This document shows positions 23,346 through 34,125 of a DNA stretch of 64,000 bases, in pieces. The first letter of the stretch is position 1. Every line of letters begins with the position of its first letter. A program made the position numbers and the translations under genes. Below the pieces are notes generated by a model. The model ran no database searches and had not been told where the DNA came from. It worked only from the letters and a program-made list of their open reading frames with translations. The DNA lies in assembly GCF_018873765.1 (NCBI RefSeq), contig NC_057920.1:16071307-16135306 (forward strand), given 5' to 3'. The DNA is from Telopea speciosissima. Lineage: Eukaryota > Streptophyta > Magnoliopsida > Proteales > Proteaceae.

Positions 23346-24130
23346 TTGGAGGGGGAGGAGAGACTGTTGTTGGTGAGTCACGAGCTTTACCAGTTGGTTG
23401 ATTAGGCACATCAGTGTTGCGGATTTTATTCACTCCCCTAAAGTCCCCTCCAACTTATTATTTGTATATGTAGAGGAAATGCTTTTTGAGCTACAGGGAG
23501 AGTGTATGCTAGCATTTTTGTGTTTAACTCTGTCCTTTCATTCTCACATGAAATGACATTGCTGTCCTCTAATATAAGATATTATTTTGCCACATCTTAT
23601 TGGCAAGAGACATAGAGGAACACGCCAACCCCCATGTTCCTGAAAAGCAATGTGGTATCTACGCTAATGCAAGGGCCAATGGGAATACATGTAAAAGCAT
23701 CACTAGGGGTGGGATTTCCACTTTTCATGGAGGGCAGGACAATCATTTTGCGACCCTCTGTGTTTGAGTGTAGAAGTCACATTGCCTTTTAAGGTTCTTT
23801 TTATGTTTCTACATGATTGTAGAATAAATGAACTCAACTAAGTGCAGAGTGATAAACCAAAGCTTTCACTATTCTGATAAAGAAAACTATAAACCCTCAT
23901 ACATCCCTCCTTGTGAGATCACATCCTATATGTAGCGTTGTGAGATGCATTACAATATACAGATCCTGAACACCCCGAAAGTACAAAATGCATCCACTAA
24001 AAACATTTTGGAAAAAAATTCAGTCCAACACTGGAGAAAAAGTGAACAATACTTCTTGTATTAAATTGAGACCAAGCTTTCACTAATAACATATATATCC
24101 CTTATTTTTCTAATGTTCAAAATGCCAAAT
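23346..24130. other. Spacer with MITE-like remnants
   Basis: 23460-23775 contains ACATGAAATGACATTGCTGT-type text seen in fold-back elements. No gene. Confidence 0.3.
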
Positions 24131-24137
24131 AAAAGGG

Positions 24138-24274
24138 GCGTTGTTCTCTGTGCCGCAACACAGGCTGCGTCCAGGCACATGGGGGTTGGCGTAATAACCA
24201 CCTTGCCCCCTGTATAGGCTGCCCATGTACCTGGACGTAGCCTACGTGGCAGCACTGAGAACATTCTCCCTAAA
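24138..24274. mobile_element. Fold-back MITE family F4, copy 1
   Basis: TTGTTCTCTGTGCCGCAACA, then GGCTGCGTCCAGGCACATGG, is mirrored by CATGTACCTGGACGTAGCC and GTGGCAGCACTGAGAACA. Other copies are at 41117-41265 and 44676-44815. Confidence 0.7.
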
Positions 24275-24864
24275 TAATAATCCACTTGGAAGAAGAGTCT
24301 ACACATGATATAATTATTTAGGCATAATGGAAACATTTGTTATTCGCGTTGTGTTCTTTGTTCTTTTCTTTTTCTTCATGGTGCCAAGGTGGATCCACTA
24401 CAACGGTGTTCCCACAGGGGGGATGGGGCGTCCCGGAGGAGAGGGGATAGAGAAAGTGGGTGGCATACTGGCATGTCTCCCTTAGGCCTAAATGGACAAA
24501 TGCTAATTACGTACAAGTGGGAGGATAAAGTAAAATTGGCTCGTGTGATTCATTCTCTCTCACTCTTGTTGGGAGCACCTCACATGAGAATTTCATGATT
24601 AAATCATTTTTAATATTAAATAGATTGTTTTGTTTTGTCTAATTTTGGTTGGTTACATTGAAATTTTTTATTTTTATTTTTTTGTTTTTTTTGGTTATAT
24701 TGAGATTGTCATTGTACTAATTTTGTACTCTTTATACATGTGGGATCGTCTTCTTTGTATTGTGGGAGAAAATGATGTAATATATCTTAATAAAAAATAT
24801 TTTTTTTTATATTATAATACAGTCAAATTACATAATTATCCTTTGCCTTGTATGTCCCAATATT
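24275..24864. other. Spacer, no gene seen
   Basis: T-rich from 24600 to 24840. No gene or bounded repeat. Confidence 0.4.
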
Positions 24865-25164
24865 AAGGGTGTCAATCAATAAGGTGTCTATACTCTGTAC
24901 TGTACACTACACATATACCTTATACCGATACCGTATTGAATACCAATCAATACAAGTATCTCATATCGATATCGTATGGAATCTATTCGGTATTGTTTTG
25001 TACATGTATTCAGTACTATATGGTGCATTATCATTGTTTTGTCCATATCGATACAATATCAACTACTGACTCGCTATATGTATCTCATATTAATACCACA
25101 TTGAATTTATTGGTATACGGTATCAGTACCGATATATAATATGCGGTACACATTGACACCCCTA
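24865..25164. mobile_element. GGGTGTCAAT-type MITE
   Basis: Ends AGGGTGTCAATC and CATTGACACCCCT are inverted. The body repeats CATATCGATATCGTAT and CGGTATTG-like words, and its reading frames are composition artefacts. Confidence 0.6.
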
Positions 25165-27990
25165 TATCCCATGTCAGGCCATCAGGGCCCCATAAGGAGG
25201 CAAGAAGAGACCCACAAGGGATCAAATATGGTACCCAGAGGGTTCCACTTTTGGAAAGCAAGTAAATGTGGACTAGGTGCTACTAAGGAGACTTGAACCA
25301 CGATCAAGTTCCACGACATTATTCTCCCAAGGGGGCAACAAACCACAAGGACAAGCCCTGGATCGGAAGATGGTTACAACTCTGTGTATGGTTATATAAA
25401 GAATGTCTCGAAAAAGGGTCAAAGTATCTCCAGAAGAGCATGTTGAGAAACTTTCCTAGAATGGCATGGTTTGCCATATGTCCTGTTGGATATATGGGGA
25501 ATTTTTGAATTAACCAATTATAAAATTTCAGATCTAAATTCAATTATTAATCCTCCTTTGTAATGTGATGCCTTTCTACATGTCCATCAATCCATGCATC
25601 CCTTTAGTGAACCACACATCCTTTTGGTGGTATTTGATTTTCCTTTGTTTTATTTGCTACTTAGCAAACTCTATTTAGACTTAAATTTTAAATGTGAGCT
25701 TGGGACACAAGTATTTCTTTATTTCATACGAATTTCTCATATAGTGAAAAGTCAATTCTAAAACAAAAAAGTTTAGAATTTTTTAGCATTATGGAAATCT
25801 TGAGATGTTTTATCTCAAACGATGGTATAATTAACTCCAGAACATTTTTATGAAATAAGACATCAAATTTGGTTATTAAAATTTTCTTTATCATTGCAAT
25901 CAACTTCCTTTGATTTAAAAATAAATAATTTTTATATTATAAAAAAAAATCTATTTATTAAATATAATAAGAGTTTTAGGTAAATTACAGAATCATGATT
26001 ATAAAAACTTTTATTTTTTTTGAAAGTATTTCTATTATCCTTTACTTCCTTTTACTTTCAATCACATAGAATCGTCATGTCTCCTTCATTGTTCATATTG
26101 TATAAGAACAGTTATAAGATATATAATGAATGAAAATATAATTATTTTGTATTTTACGAGTGTAGACTCCCGAAAAATCATGAATTAAATATTTCTTCTG
26201 CCTTTCTCTCGTGCCATAAGGTACCCTTTTCTTCTTGTAAATTTGTTTTTTGGGAGGAGGGGGGGGGGTGTCCTTATGTAATTATACAATTAAAACTTAA
26301 AAGTCTCATTAGGCCGCTAAATAGGTTAGACTTTTTCTTGCATTGTGAACGATGAGAACGTGAAGGAATTAAAAAGGTGGAATAAATGATGTTAATTCAT
26401 ATATATTAATTTGGTTGTCAGCTCAAAGCTGCGGGTGTCACAAATTCTCTGCTATTTTTGTCTTTTACTTGGGGTTAAAAGTCTACTCTTCACCATGTGC
26501 TAAAATACACCGTTAAATGTAACAGAAATCAAGCCCGGTTGTTCAATTCGGATTAGTATCGGCCGATATCGATATTTAATATTGAACTAGAAACGGTACA
26601 GATCAAGGTAAAAAATGGTAAAATATAATATAATATCAGTATTTTTTAGGGCAAAAGCGTTTGATACAAACTGATATTGGTATGATAGTATCAATCTGAT
26701 TCCAAAATCCATTACCCCCCCCCCCCCAAAAAAAAGATTCCAACACTTAAAAATTATGGAATTATTTTTTATTTTCTAACAATGACTTAGGAAAAAGATT
26801 CTCACGATGCTAGATTATGGAATTTTTCTATACTCGTCGTAGCCTTGTGGGGTTCACATTGACACACTCCTTTTATAAATTTGTCTCATTCATCTTGTTA
26901 ATGTGATTTGCCATCATGGAAAACCTTTGCTTAGACACAATCCATCACGAAATAGTCCATCCGGATTCGGCTCCTCTCCAATGAGCAAGCCAGCTCAATG
27001 AGCATCGGACTACTGGGTTGATTGGCACACATCCCTAAACAGGCATCGAGATGTGTGTCAAGCAACCTAGTTGTTGGATGCATCCAAGGAGAGGAGCCTA
27101 ACGTATGTTGATGCTTTTGTGCACACTCTCATTGGCCCATGAAATGACAAACCTCTCCCCCCCCCACCCCCAATGAAAGGTAGAAATCCTATCCAAGTTG
27201 ATGATTTTGTGTACACTCCTAACGTAGGACCCACACTCCTAAACAGAAAACTCTCCCTCATAAGGATATTTTAGTCACTCTAATCACTTAATATGTGAAG
27301 AGACACGTAAATCAATTTTTGTGGCATATCTCAATTCCAGAGCTCCAACTATTAGTTTTCCCTGGTTTCTTCACTCTATAATTTCTTAGATCTACAATAT
27401 AAAATTAAAGGGAAAAAAAACACTAATCGAACATGTGGTTTTTACGACAAATATGGGACTACCCAAAATTACCACTTAGCCCCTATGAACTGAAAAATTC
27501 AATTCAATCAAATGTTCTTGCATGCACTCTTACAAACCCCAGGCATTACTTGACCTGACAATGATCTCTTATCTGTAGATCCCTTGAATAATTTTGACAA
27601 ATGGCTAAAAAGAGAGATATGTGTGCATTCCCAGCGGATTCCTAAGAGAAAATTCTTAAAATTAGAATCAATTGGAATCAAAATCAGTTGATTCCAATTT
27701 GTTAAACCATGCAACAAGAGAGAAAACAATAAAACAGAATTTGGAGAGTTGTGATTGTTGTGAAAGGAATATGTAATAACCAACAAAGTACATCACTAAA
27801 ACCCTAATTTACAAAGCTAATGGGAAACATGATTAAGATGGTTGAATGAAAAAGCCAGCCAAAAATGTGTGCGGTCACTCGTTTTGGTGTTTTCAAGAGA
27901 GAGAGAGAGAGAGACATAGAGAGAGTCGTTAGTTCTTTACCAGAAAACGGAACAAATGAGATGGGATGAAAAAGGCCTTCCACCAGTCGT
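25165..27990. other. Spacer, mostly without recognisable features
   Basis: 26530-26715 has a TATCGG-type repeat. 26950-27100 carries an inverted pair around GGCTCCTCTCC / GGAGAGGAGCC. There is a (GA)n run at 27896-27914. No gene recognised. Confidence 0.35.
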
Positions 27991-28175
27991 AGTAAACACC
28001 AAAGCGTGTTAAATCAGCCGCCCATTAGGATAAAAAAAAAAAACAAACAGAGAGACATGACAAAAAAAAAAAAATTAAGTAGTAAACACCAAAGCGTGTT
28101 AAATCAGCCGCGCATTAGAGAAGGAAAAAAAAAAAAAACCAGGAAAGAAAAGAAAAAGAGACATGACAAAAAAAA
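27991..28175. repeat. Two-copy tandem repeat, period 90, upstream of the miR160-site transcript
   Basis: AGTAAACACCAAAGCGTGTT followed by AAATCAGCCGC occurs at 27991 and again at 28081. Each copy is followed by an A-rich tract and AGAGACATGACAAAAA. It sits just upstream of the TATA-like motif, so it may be a duplicated promoter block. Confidence 0.8.
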
Positions 28176-28203
28176 AAAAGTTTAATAGAATAATTTATAC
28201 AAA

Positions 28204-28211
28204 TATAAATA
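28204..28211 (+). promoter_or_regulatory. TATA-like box for the miR160-site transcript
   Basis: TATAAATA is followed about 50 bases later by a CT-rich tract (28253-28290) of the kind common in plant 5' leaders. Inference from position only. Confidence 0.3.
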
Positions 28212-28634
28212 AAAATTACTTTTTATATTTTACACCATTTGAAAAAAAAAAACCGCTTCTTTCTCATTCTATTTCTCTTTCCCACTCCCACTAGGCTACA
28301 ATGCTACATTACATCAACCCTCCTGGTCTCGCTGGTCCTGTCCTGCCGTCCTGGGCCTTTCTTCCCCTGGCTCGTCCTTTAAAATCAAGGAAACTGGAAC
28401 CATTCCTTCTTAAACTATCTTTCTGTATCTCTCGAATTCCCATTAAAGCCAAACAACAAAGATGGAAGCGAGAAGGACACAGAAAATAGTGTGTGCGACA
28501 GTGAGAGTCAGTCATTTCCCTACAACCCAAAAGCGAAAAAAAAGAGAAAAGGGTCTCTCCTCTCTGCCTCTGCCTCTTCTCCTTCTCTCTGTTTTCTGCC
28601 ATTCCCTTGTTGTTGGGTCTTCACCTATCCTGCA

Positions 28635-28790
28635 ATGGCTCCACAAGACATGTCTTCTTCCTCCATCTCTTCGTCTTCTTCTTCTTCCTCTGCATCTTCC
28701 TCCTTCATTTTCAGGAATGACCCAACTGCCCTTTCTCAGGTGGAGGACTCCCTTGTGAGCAGAAGGTCATTTTGGTGCGTTTTCAGATGA
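28635..28790 (+). CDS. Small serine-rich ORF (51 aa) in the miR160-mimic transcript
   Basis: ATG GCT at 28635 opens MAPQDMSSSSIS, followed by a serine run, FIFRNDPTALSQ and VEDSLVSRRSFWCVFR, and ends in TGA 47 nt before the miR160 site. I recognise no domain. A possible phase-0 donor (CAG|GTGGAG, 28737-28745) after codon 35 means the ORF might be spliced instead. It may be translated like many lncRNA sORFs, or be meaningless. Confidence 0.3.
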   Translation: MAPQDMSSSSISSSSSSSSASSSFIFRNDPTALSQVEDSLVSRRSFWCVFR

Positions 28791-28837
28791 GGTGTACGAT
28801 GTAACTCTGTACAATCCCATCAATATAGAGTAGAGAA

Positions 28838-28860
28838 GGCACACAGGATGGAGCCAGGCA
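28838..28860 (+). promoter_or_regulatory. miR160 target-mimic site
   Basis: 5' arm GGCACACAGG (28838-28847), bulge ATG (28848-28850), 3' arm GAGCCAGGCA (28851-28860). Against miR160 (TGCCUGGCUCCCUGUAUGCCA read as RNA), the 3' arm pairs with miRNA bases 1-10 without a mismatch. The 5' arm pairs with bases 11-20 with one mismatch (base 16). The three extra bases lie exactly between miRNA bases 10 and 11, where slicing would occur. Confidence 0.8.
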
Positions 28861-28900
28861 GTAAAGCTTTCTTAGATTTTCCCTTTATTTTTATACACAC

Positions 28901-31900
28901 AACCCCCAACCCCACCTCACCTACAGCTTCCCTTTTGTTTTTTACCATTTTGCAGTGCTTTTTTTCCCCCACTTTATTTTCAGAAGGAAAAAAGAAAGAA
29001 GAAGCAGCAGCAGAAGAAGGAGAAGGATCATCATCGAGCATTGATCTTGTTGGCCTTGGTCATCATCATCGTCGGAGGAAATAATGCAGCGTATATGGCG
29101 TAATTGGTCTACCCAATGTGTACGTATTTGTGTACGGAATGATGGATATATGGTCGTATGATATTGGTTGCATTGATTGATGATGATGATGTATTTTCCA
29201 TATTTCCTTCTCAATTTTTTCCACAGATTTGGTTCTTCGTAAATATATGTGTCGATTGGTCTATATAATGTTCTTTTCTCACTTCGTTTGAATATGTTTG
29301 ATGTTAAATGAAATGGGAGGTGGGTAGGAAATCACTGGGTTGTGTTATTCTACCTAACCCCTTCCCTTTTCCCTCTTTTCTCTTGTTACTTTTGGGAAAG
29401 GTAAAGGCAAAAAATGATTAACATCTGAACAAATCTATATCTCAAGCATCATGGGTTCACCCCCTCAAGAAAAAGGAAGAGAGAAAAAAAAAAGGGGTTG
29501 AGTTTTACATTTTATGGTTTTGGTGTTTTTGTGTGTGTGCCTGCAATGAATAGAATGGGTTTCGATTTACTGATACAGTTTTAGGTTGAGAAGGCACACA
29601 GAGCAGTTGAAGTGCTGCCTTGTGAGTAGTAAGCTGTGTCTACTGCGATTGTTTGATGATCTAATTTGGTCACTATTGTTCTACATCATTTTTTTTTCCT
29701 TTTCATATTTTGAGTTTAATTTGGTACGTTAGGATCACTTGTGGAGAATTGCGATTATGTCTCTTATTATTGACAGATAATGGGTGATAGTTGTTATTGA
29801 AAAAGAGTATTGGACTGGTGTTCCTTGTACACCCAATCTTCATTGCCTGTTCTTTTTCACTTTTCCCGAAATTTCTTTGTAGCTTATTGAAATAAAAAAG
29901 TGTCTTTACAATCAATTATCTAGGCTCTAGCTATTATAAAATGCGGAGTCGGAGTAATCAGATGGGAATCTGGTTTGAAGTCCAGTTGTTTCAGTGACCA
30001 CAATTCCTTTCAATATCTCCAACTTTGTTTTTCAATGGCACTCTTTTCTGTTAATCCATTATTATCATGATCCTCATATCTCCGCCTACACCACTATGCG
30101 AATGATATATATAAAATATAATGTTGTGAGCAACACAGAGATGCCTCATGGTTGTTTCCAAATCATCTTTTGCATTTCAAGTTGTGGTATCCTTTAGGGA
30201 AGTATTATTTTTAAGGGGGAGGGGGGCATTTAGTACTTTGTTTCAGACTTGATTTGATCTTTGTCGAGTTACAGCCTAGAGCCAGCATGTATTTTTAAGG
30301 GGGCATTTAGTTCTTTGTGCCTTTCAGGCTTGATTCGATCTTTGTTGAGTCACAGTATAAACCCAGCATTTTGTAATATGGCACTCTGTAATCATCACTT
30401 CTAGACATTGTCAAGTGGGTAGAATTGGTCGTTGATTGTGAAAGACCTTCTGCAGTGATTCTTGAGAACCAGGTTAAGCCAATTAGAATGTTTGAGAAGT
30501 GGAGAAGGAAAGCACATTGGCCTTTTGGTGTTCTTTTAATTGAACTGTTGGTTCTTGAAGTTTGGATTGGTGACCCACCTTGAGATACTGAAACCTTTCT
30601 ACTGTAATTGGTTATTGCTGAACAGTCCCACCATTTAGTCATGACGGTTACCTTTTGGTTTGTGGAGGAAACATGTTAGAGCACTGTTGTGCTATTGATT
30701 GAAACTAATGACTGGACTGGTGTCCATTATTTCATCTAAGCATGCTATTGTTTTGGGATATTTGATTTGGAAATAAAAGAAATCCTGCCATCTTATTTAT
30801 TGCAGAGGTAATTGGTCAAGAATATTTATCCATAGTTGGTCCACTTTGGCAGAGTTGGGCTGGTTGCATGTGATCATCCCGCTGAAGTAAGGTAGTGGAC
30901 AAACATCTTAGAAAGCTTGAGGCTGATTTCGTTTGTTTGTCTGAATGTATACAGCACATGTTTCAGTTTCTTATAGGTATATCGGGATTGCACATCCTAT
31001 AACCCAGGATATTAGATGAAGGATGTGAAACTTTCAAGTCAAGAATTATCATACTTCTCCTAGCGGTCGTGAGTTCCTATTTGTAACCCCCCCCCCCCCC
31101 CCAAAGTAACTAACAGCTGCGCACTGCCAATACACCTGAGAATCAGATTTTTTTTTTTTGGTTATACTAATGCAAATACTCATTCCATTTGACTGGTTTT
31201 CTGTTAAGGATTTACAAATAGATTTTATACAATGGGCTTACAATGTGGTTTTTAAAGAAGAAATCTACAATCTGTTTATCATATTTGAACTGATTCCCCA
31301 AGTTAATTGTTTTATTAAAAGGTTAGAGGAAAAGAAACCCTGACAAATTCCAGGAATTCTTAGTTGATTGGAGAGGTTAAGGCTTTGTTGAAGGATGTTA
31401 GGGATGCTTGAGAAGACCAATGAGCAATGAGTACACTTATATTGGATTCCTGGATTGGCGCAATTGTGCATGACTGGATCCATTAGGTTCTCATTACAAA
31501 ATTGATATCAGTTGTCAGAAACATAGGTAGAATAGAAGATACAATTTGACGGAAATTACGTTAAGAGCCCTAGTTAAGGAGTTAACAATCATCTCAGGCA
31601 TGTCATGCTGTCTCACTGGCAGGTGGTTATTAAATTGCCGATAGAGTGCGTTATAGAATGCCTTAGAGTAAGGTAAGATTGTGGTGAATACCTGGTTGAA
31701 ATCTCAAGTGAATGTCCATCCTGAATTATGCATGTGTTGAAGCTGTGGGAATGCTTCAAAATGTGAAGTATGGTTCAGGAAGGACCCCAATAATAGTTAT
31801 ACTTTCAGTTAAGGCAATAGAGGGATTGATTTTAATACCCCAGTTGAGCACTGGTGACATAGGTTTTGTTTGTGGGGGGGGGGGGGGGGAAGACACAACA

Positions 31901-32034
31901 TCACAGTGGCAAATTACAAAATTTTACTGATGCCAAATGTAGTGTACATGTCTCTCTCATTACAATCTATGAAATGGAGTTTTAACATCTAATCAATGAC
32001 CATAAAGATAATTGACAAAGATGAGTGTGGAATC
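28901..32034. other. Non-coding region downstream of the miR160 site
   Basis: No conserved frame was seen. 29588-29601 repeats the 14-mer GAGAAGGCACACAG that precedes the miR160 site. C and G homopolymers stand at 31087-31102 and about 31876-31890. It may hold introns or later exons of the lncRNA. Confidence 0.3.
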
Positions 32035-32348
32035 CATAGTTGTCAAGGCGTCCAAACTCTTTCTTGGGTCCAAGGCGACAGGCCTTGTTGACACTTCCCA
32101 AGTTTACGTTGATTTATGTATATTGCTTTGTTTTTTGATGAATATGCTTATATCTTATACTTTGTTTATTATATATTAATTTTCCCATATTAGGCCATTA
32201 CTAGTATAATTATATCATATTGCATTGATATGGCTTCTATATTGCATATAAGCATAATTATCATACTATATATCACATATAGTCATATACTGCATGCCTA
32301 GAGCACCCCTCCAAAGCTTTGGGTCACCTAGTTGCCTTGACAACTATG
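32035..32348. mobile_element. hAT-like MITE with CATAGTTGTCAAGGC ends
   Basis: The 314-bp element starts CATAGTTGTCAAGGCG and ends GCCTTGACAACTATG. The flanks GTGGAATC / GTTGAATC (8 bp, one mismatch) suit a hAT TSD. The same termini bound the larger element at 53143-55109. Confidence 0.8.
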
Positions 32349-32610
32349 GTTGAATCTGATGTGTTTCCCCTTCTTTGGTGTTGTAGGGTGGCACACCTCT
32401 TTGTACTTTATGGTTACTTAGTTGTGAAGAATTACTTTCTCTAGTAAGCCTTTAGGTGTTGACATTGTCTTCCCTGGGATATGAACAAAAGTATTTGAAG
32501 GTCTAAAGAGCCCCGGAATAGTTAAATTGTTAAACTAAAAGTGCTTCTCATTACGTGAATTGTCTTATAGGTTCTTTGAGGGGCTACCCTTGTAACTAAA
32601 TTGCACCCCC

Positions 32611-32985
32611 CCTTAGTAGCCTTTGGAGCACTTGTAAACAGCCTACAGGCTCATCTCACAGGCATTCTCTGGTGATTCTCAGGGATGGGAGATCCACTTC
32701 ATGGGTGTATCTCCTTTTTGTGGACAGTGGACCCTTTCTGTATTGTCCCACTTGTGACGTGGAGGCCATTTCGGTCATTTTACAGCATTATGGGAGATCC
32801 ACTTAGTAGCTTTAGGAGCACTTGTAAACATTCTACAGGCTCATGTCACATGCACTCTCTGGTGATTCTCAGGGATGGGAGATCCACTTCATGGGTGTAT
32901 CTCCTTTTTGTGGACATTGGACCCTTTCTATATTGTCCCATTTATGACATGGAGGCCATTTCGGTCATTTTACAGCATTATGGGC
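32611..32985 (+). repeat. 190-bp tandem duplication
   Basis: The unit from CTTAGTAGC..GGAGCACTTGTAAAC through GGATGGGAGATCCACTTCAT, GGGTGTATCTCCTTTTTGTG and CATTTTACAGCATTATGGG is present twice, starting at about 32611 and 32801, with few differences. Both copies hold the same short frame, which I regard as non-coding. Confidence 0.85.
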
Positions 32986-34060
32986 ATGGGATCCAGCAGT
33001 GTTACAGGTGTTTGTAGTGTTGTCCATTTAGGGTTTATTTTGTACGCTTGGGACCAGTTGAAGGTTGGATGTATAGTGAGCATTTCGTTGTGGATTCTTT
33101 TGTGTCCATGGGAACCATAGGGTCTAGTAGACCAATGTGTAGGGTGTGGAAAAACCTACTTGGATGCTATATTTGTTTGACTTTTGCACTTGGCAACAAC
33201 GCTATACTTCTGGAATTTTGGCTCTAAATTTTTTCGCTTGGAGTTGGATGAGCCTAGCCAGTTACCACTCTTGTTCATTTTAGGTTATGAGTTTTTTTTT
33301 TTTTATATTTTACTTTATCTGTCTTTCTGGTGGAGTCTTAACTTGAGTGCAGATCTTGTCCTGTTTCCTTTCGTAGGTTTTATGTGAGAGGTCAGAAACT
33401 TGTGCCTTTACAATTTTACTTGATGATTTGATGTTGGTTTCATTAAAGAGGTTTCCAGTTACGGTTTAACCAGTCCAGTATCTTGTGAATTTGATGTGTT
33501 TTGGGAGTGCATGGCTGATCTGTTGGTCCGGATCAATGATCAATCTGTGGCAGGAATTATCTAATGCCTACTAGTTTGGTCATGACCAGTATATCTAATG
33601 CCTACAGTATTTTTGTTTTGGGGGAGGTAAGAGTGATTGTATTTATATAAACAAAAAGAGAGCACCCTGATCACTAGAGACCTTTATATAAAGGCCTACT
33701 GTACCTTTTTTTTTTATCTTTTGCAAAAAATAATGAAATATGGTTGCTACAATGTCATAGCTTTGGTGTCTACTTAGATCTCTTGATGGTGTGATTCTTT
33801 CAAAGCTCTCTCTGTGTCTGTTCAGATCTCCATGTAAAGGCTGTGCACCAATTATTTGAAATAGCCATTGGTGATTCTGGTCATAGTTTTGGAAACCATA
33901 AGCAAAGCAGTCAACCATTTTATGGGTGGTTCCAGTCTGATTTGTTTTGATGCTAAGCCACAATTTTGGGAAAAAATTAATTAAAATTACCAAGAAAGAG
34001 GAAATATCATTGAAGACAAACAATTTATCCCCCCATATCATTGAAGACAGACAATTTATA

Positions 34061-34125
34061 CCCCCCCCCCCCCCAAATGTATATATATATATATATATAT
34101 ATCAAACCCCCCGGGGGGGGGGGGG
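34061..34125. repeat. C14 / (AT)n / C6G13 low-complexity block
   Basis: A C run (34061-34074), an alternating TA run (~34079-34102) and a C-to-G run (34107-34125) stand within 65 bases. A 30-bp direct repeat (ATATCATTGAAGACA, 34005 and 34035) abuts it. Confidence 0.85.

Larger units (their letters stand above)
28240..28900 (+). ncRNA. Probable miR160 target-mimic transcript (eTM160-like lncRNA)
   Basis: Seen: a CT-rich leader, one 51-codon serine-rich small ORF, and a miR160-complementary site at 28838-28860 bulged at the cleavage position. No long protein frame exists and no auxin response factor sequence surrounds the site, so it is not an ARF10/16/17 gene, the usual miR160 targets. Family knowledge: target mimics such as IPS1 for miR399, and eTM160 RNAs reported in Arabidopsis and rice, bind the microRNA without being cut and so raise the level of its target mRNAs. 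Transcript ends are guesses. A GTAAAG directly after the site could be a splice donor, and further exons downstream are possible. Confidence 0.6.

Noticed and set aside
29588..29612. Second miR160 mimic site
   Set aside because: Only the 5' half (GGCACACAG) is present. The seed-pairing GAGCCAGGCA half is absent.
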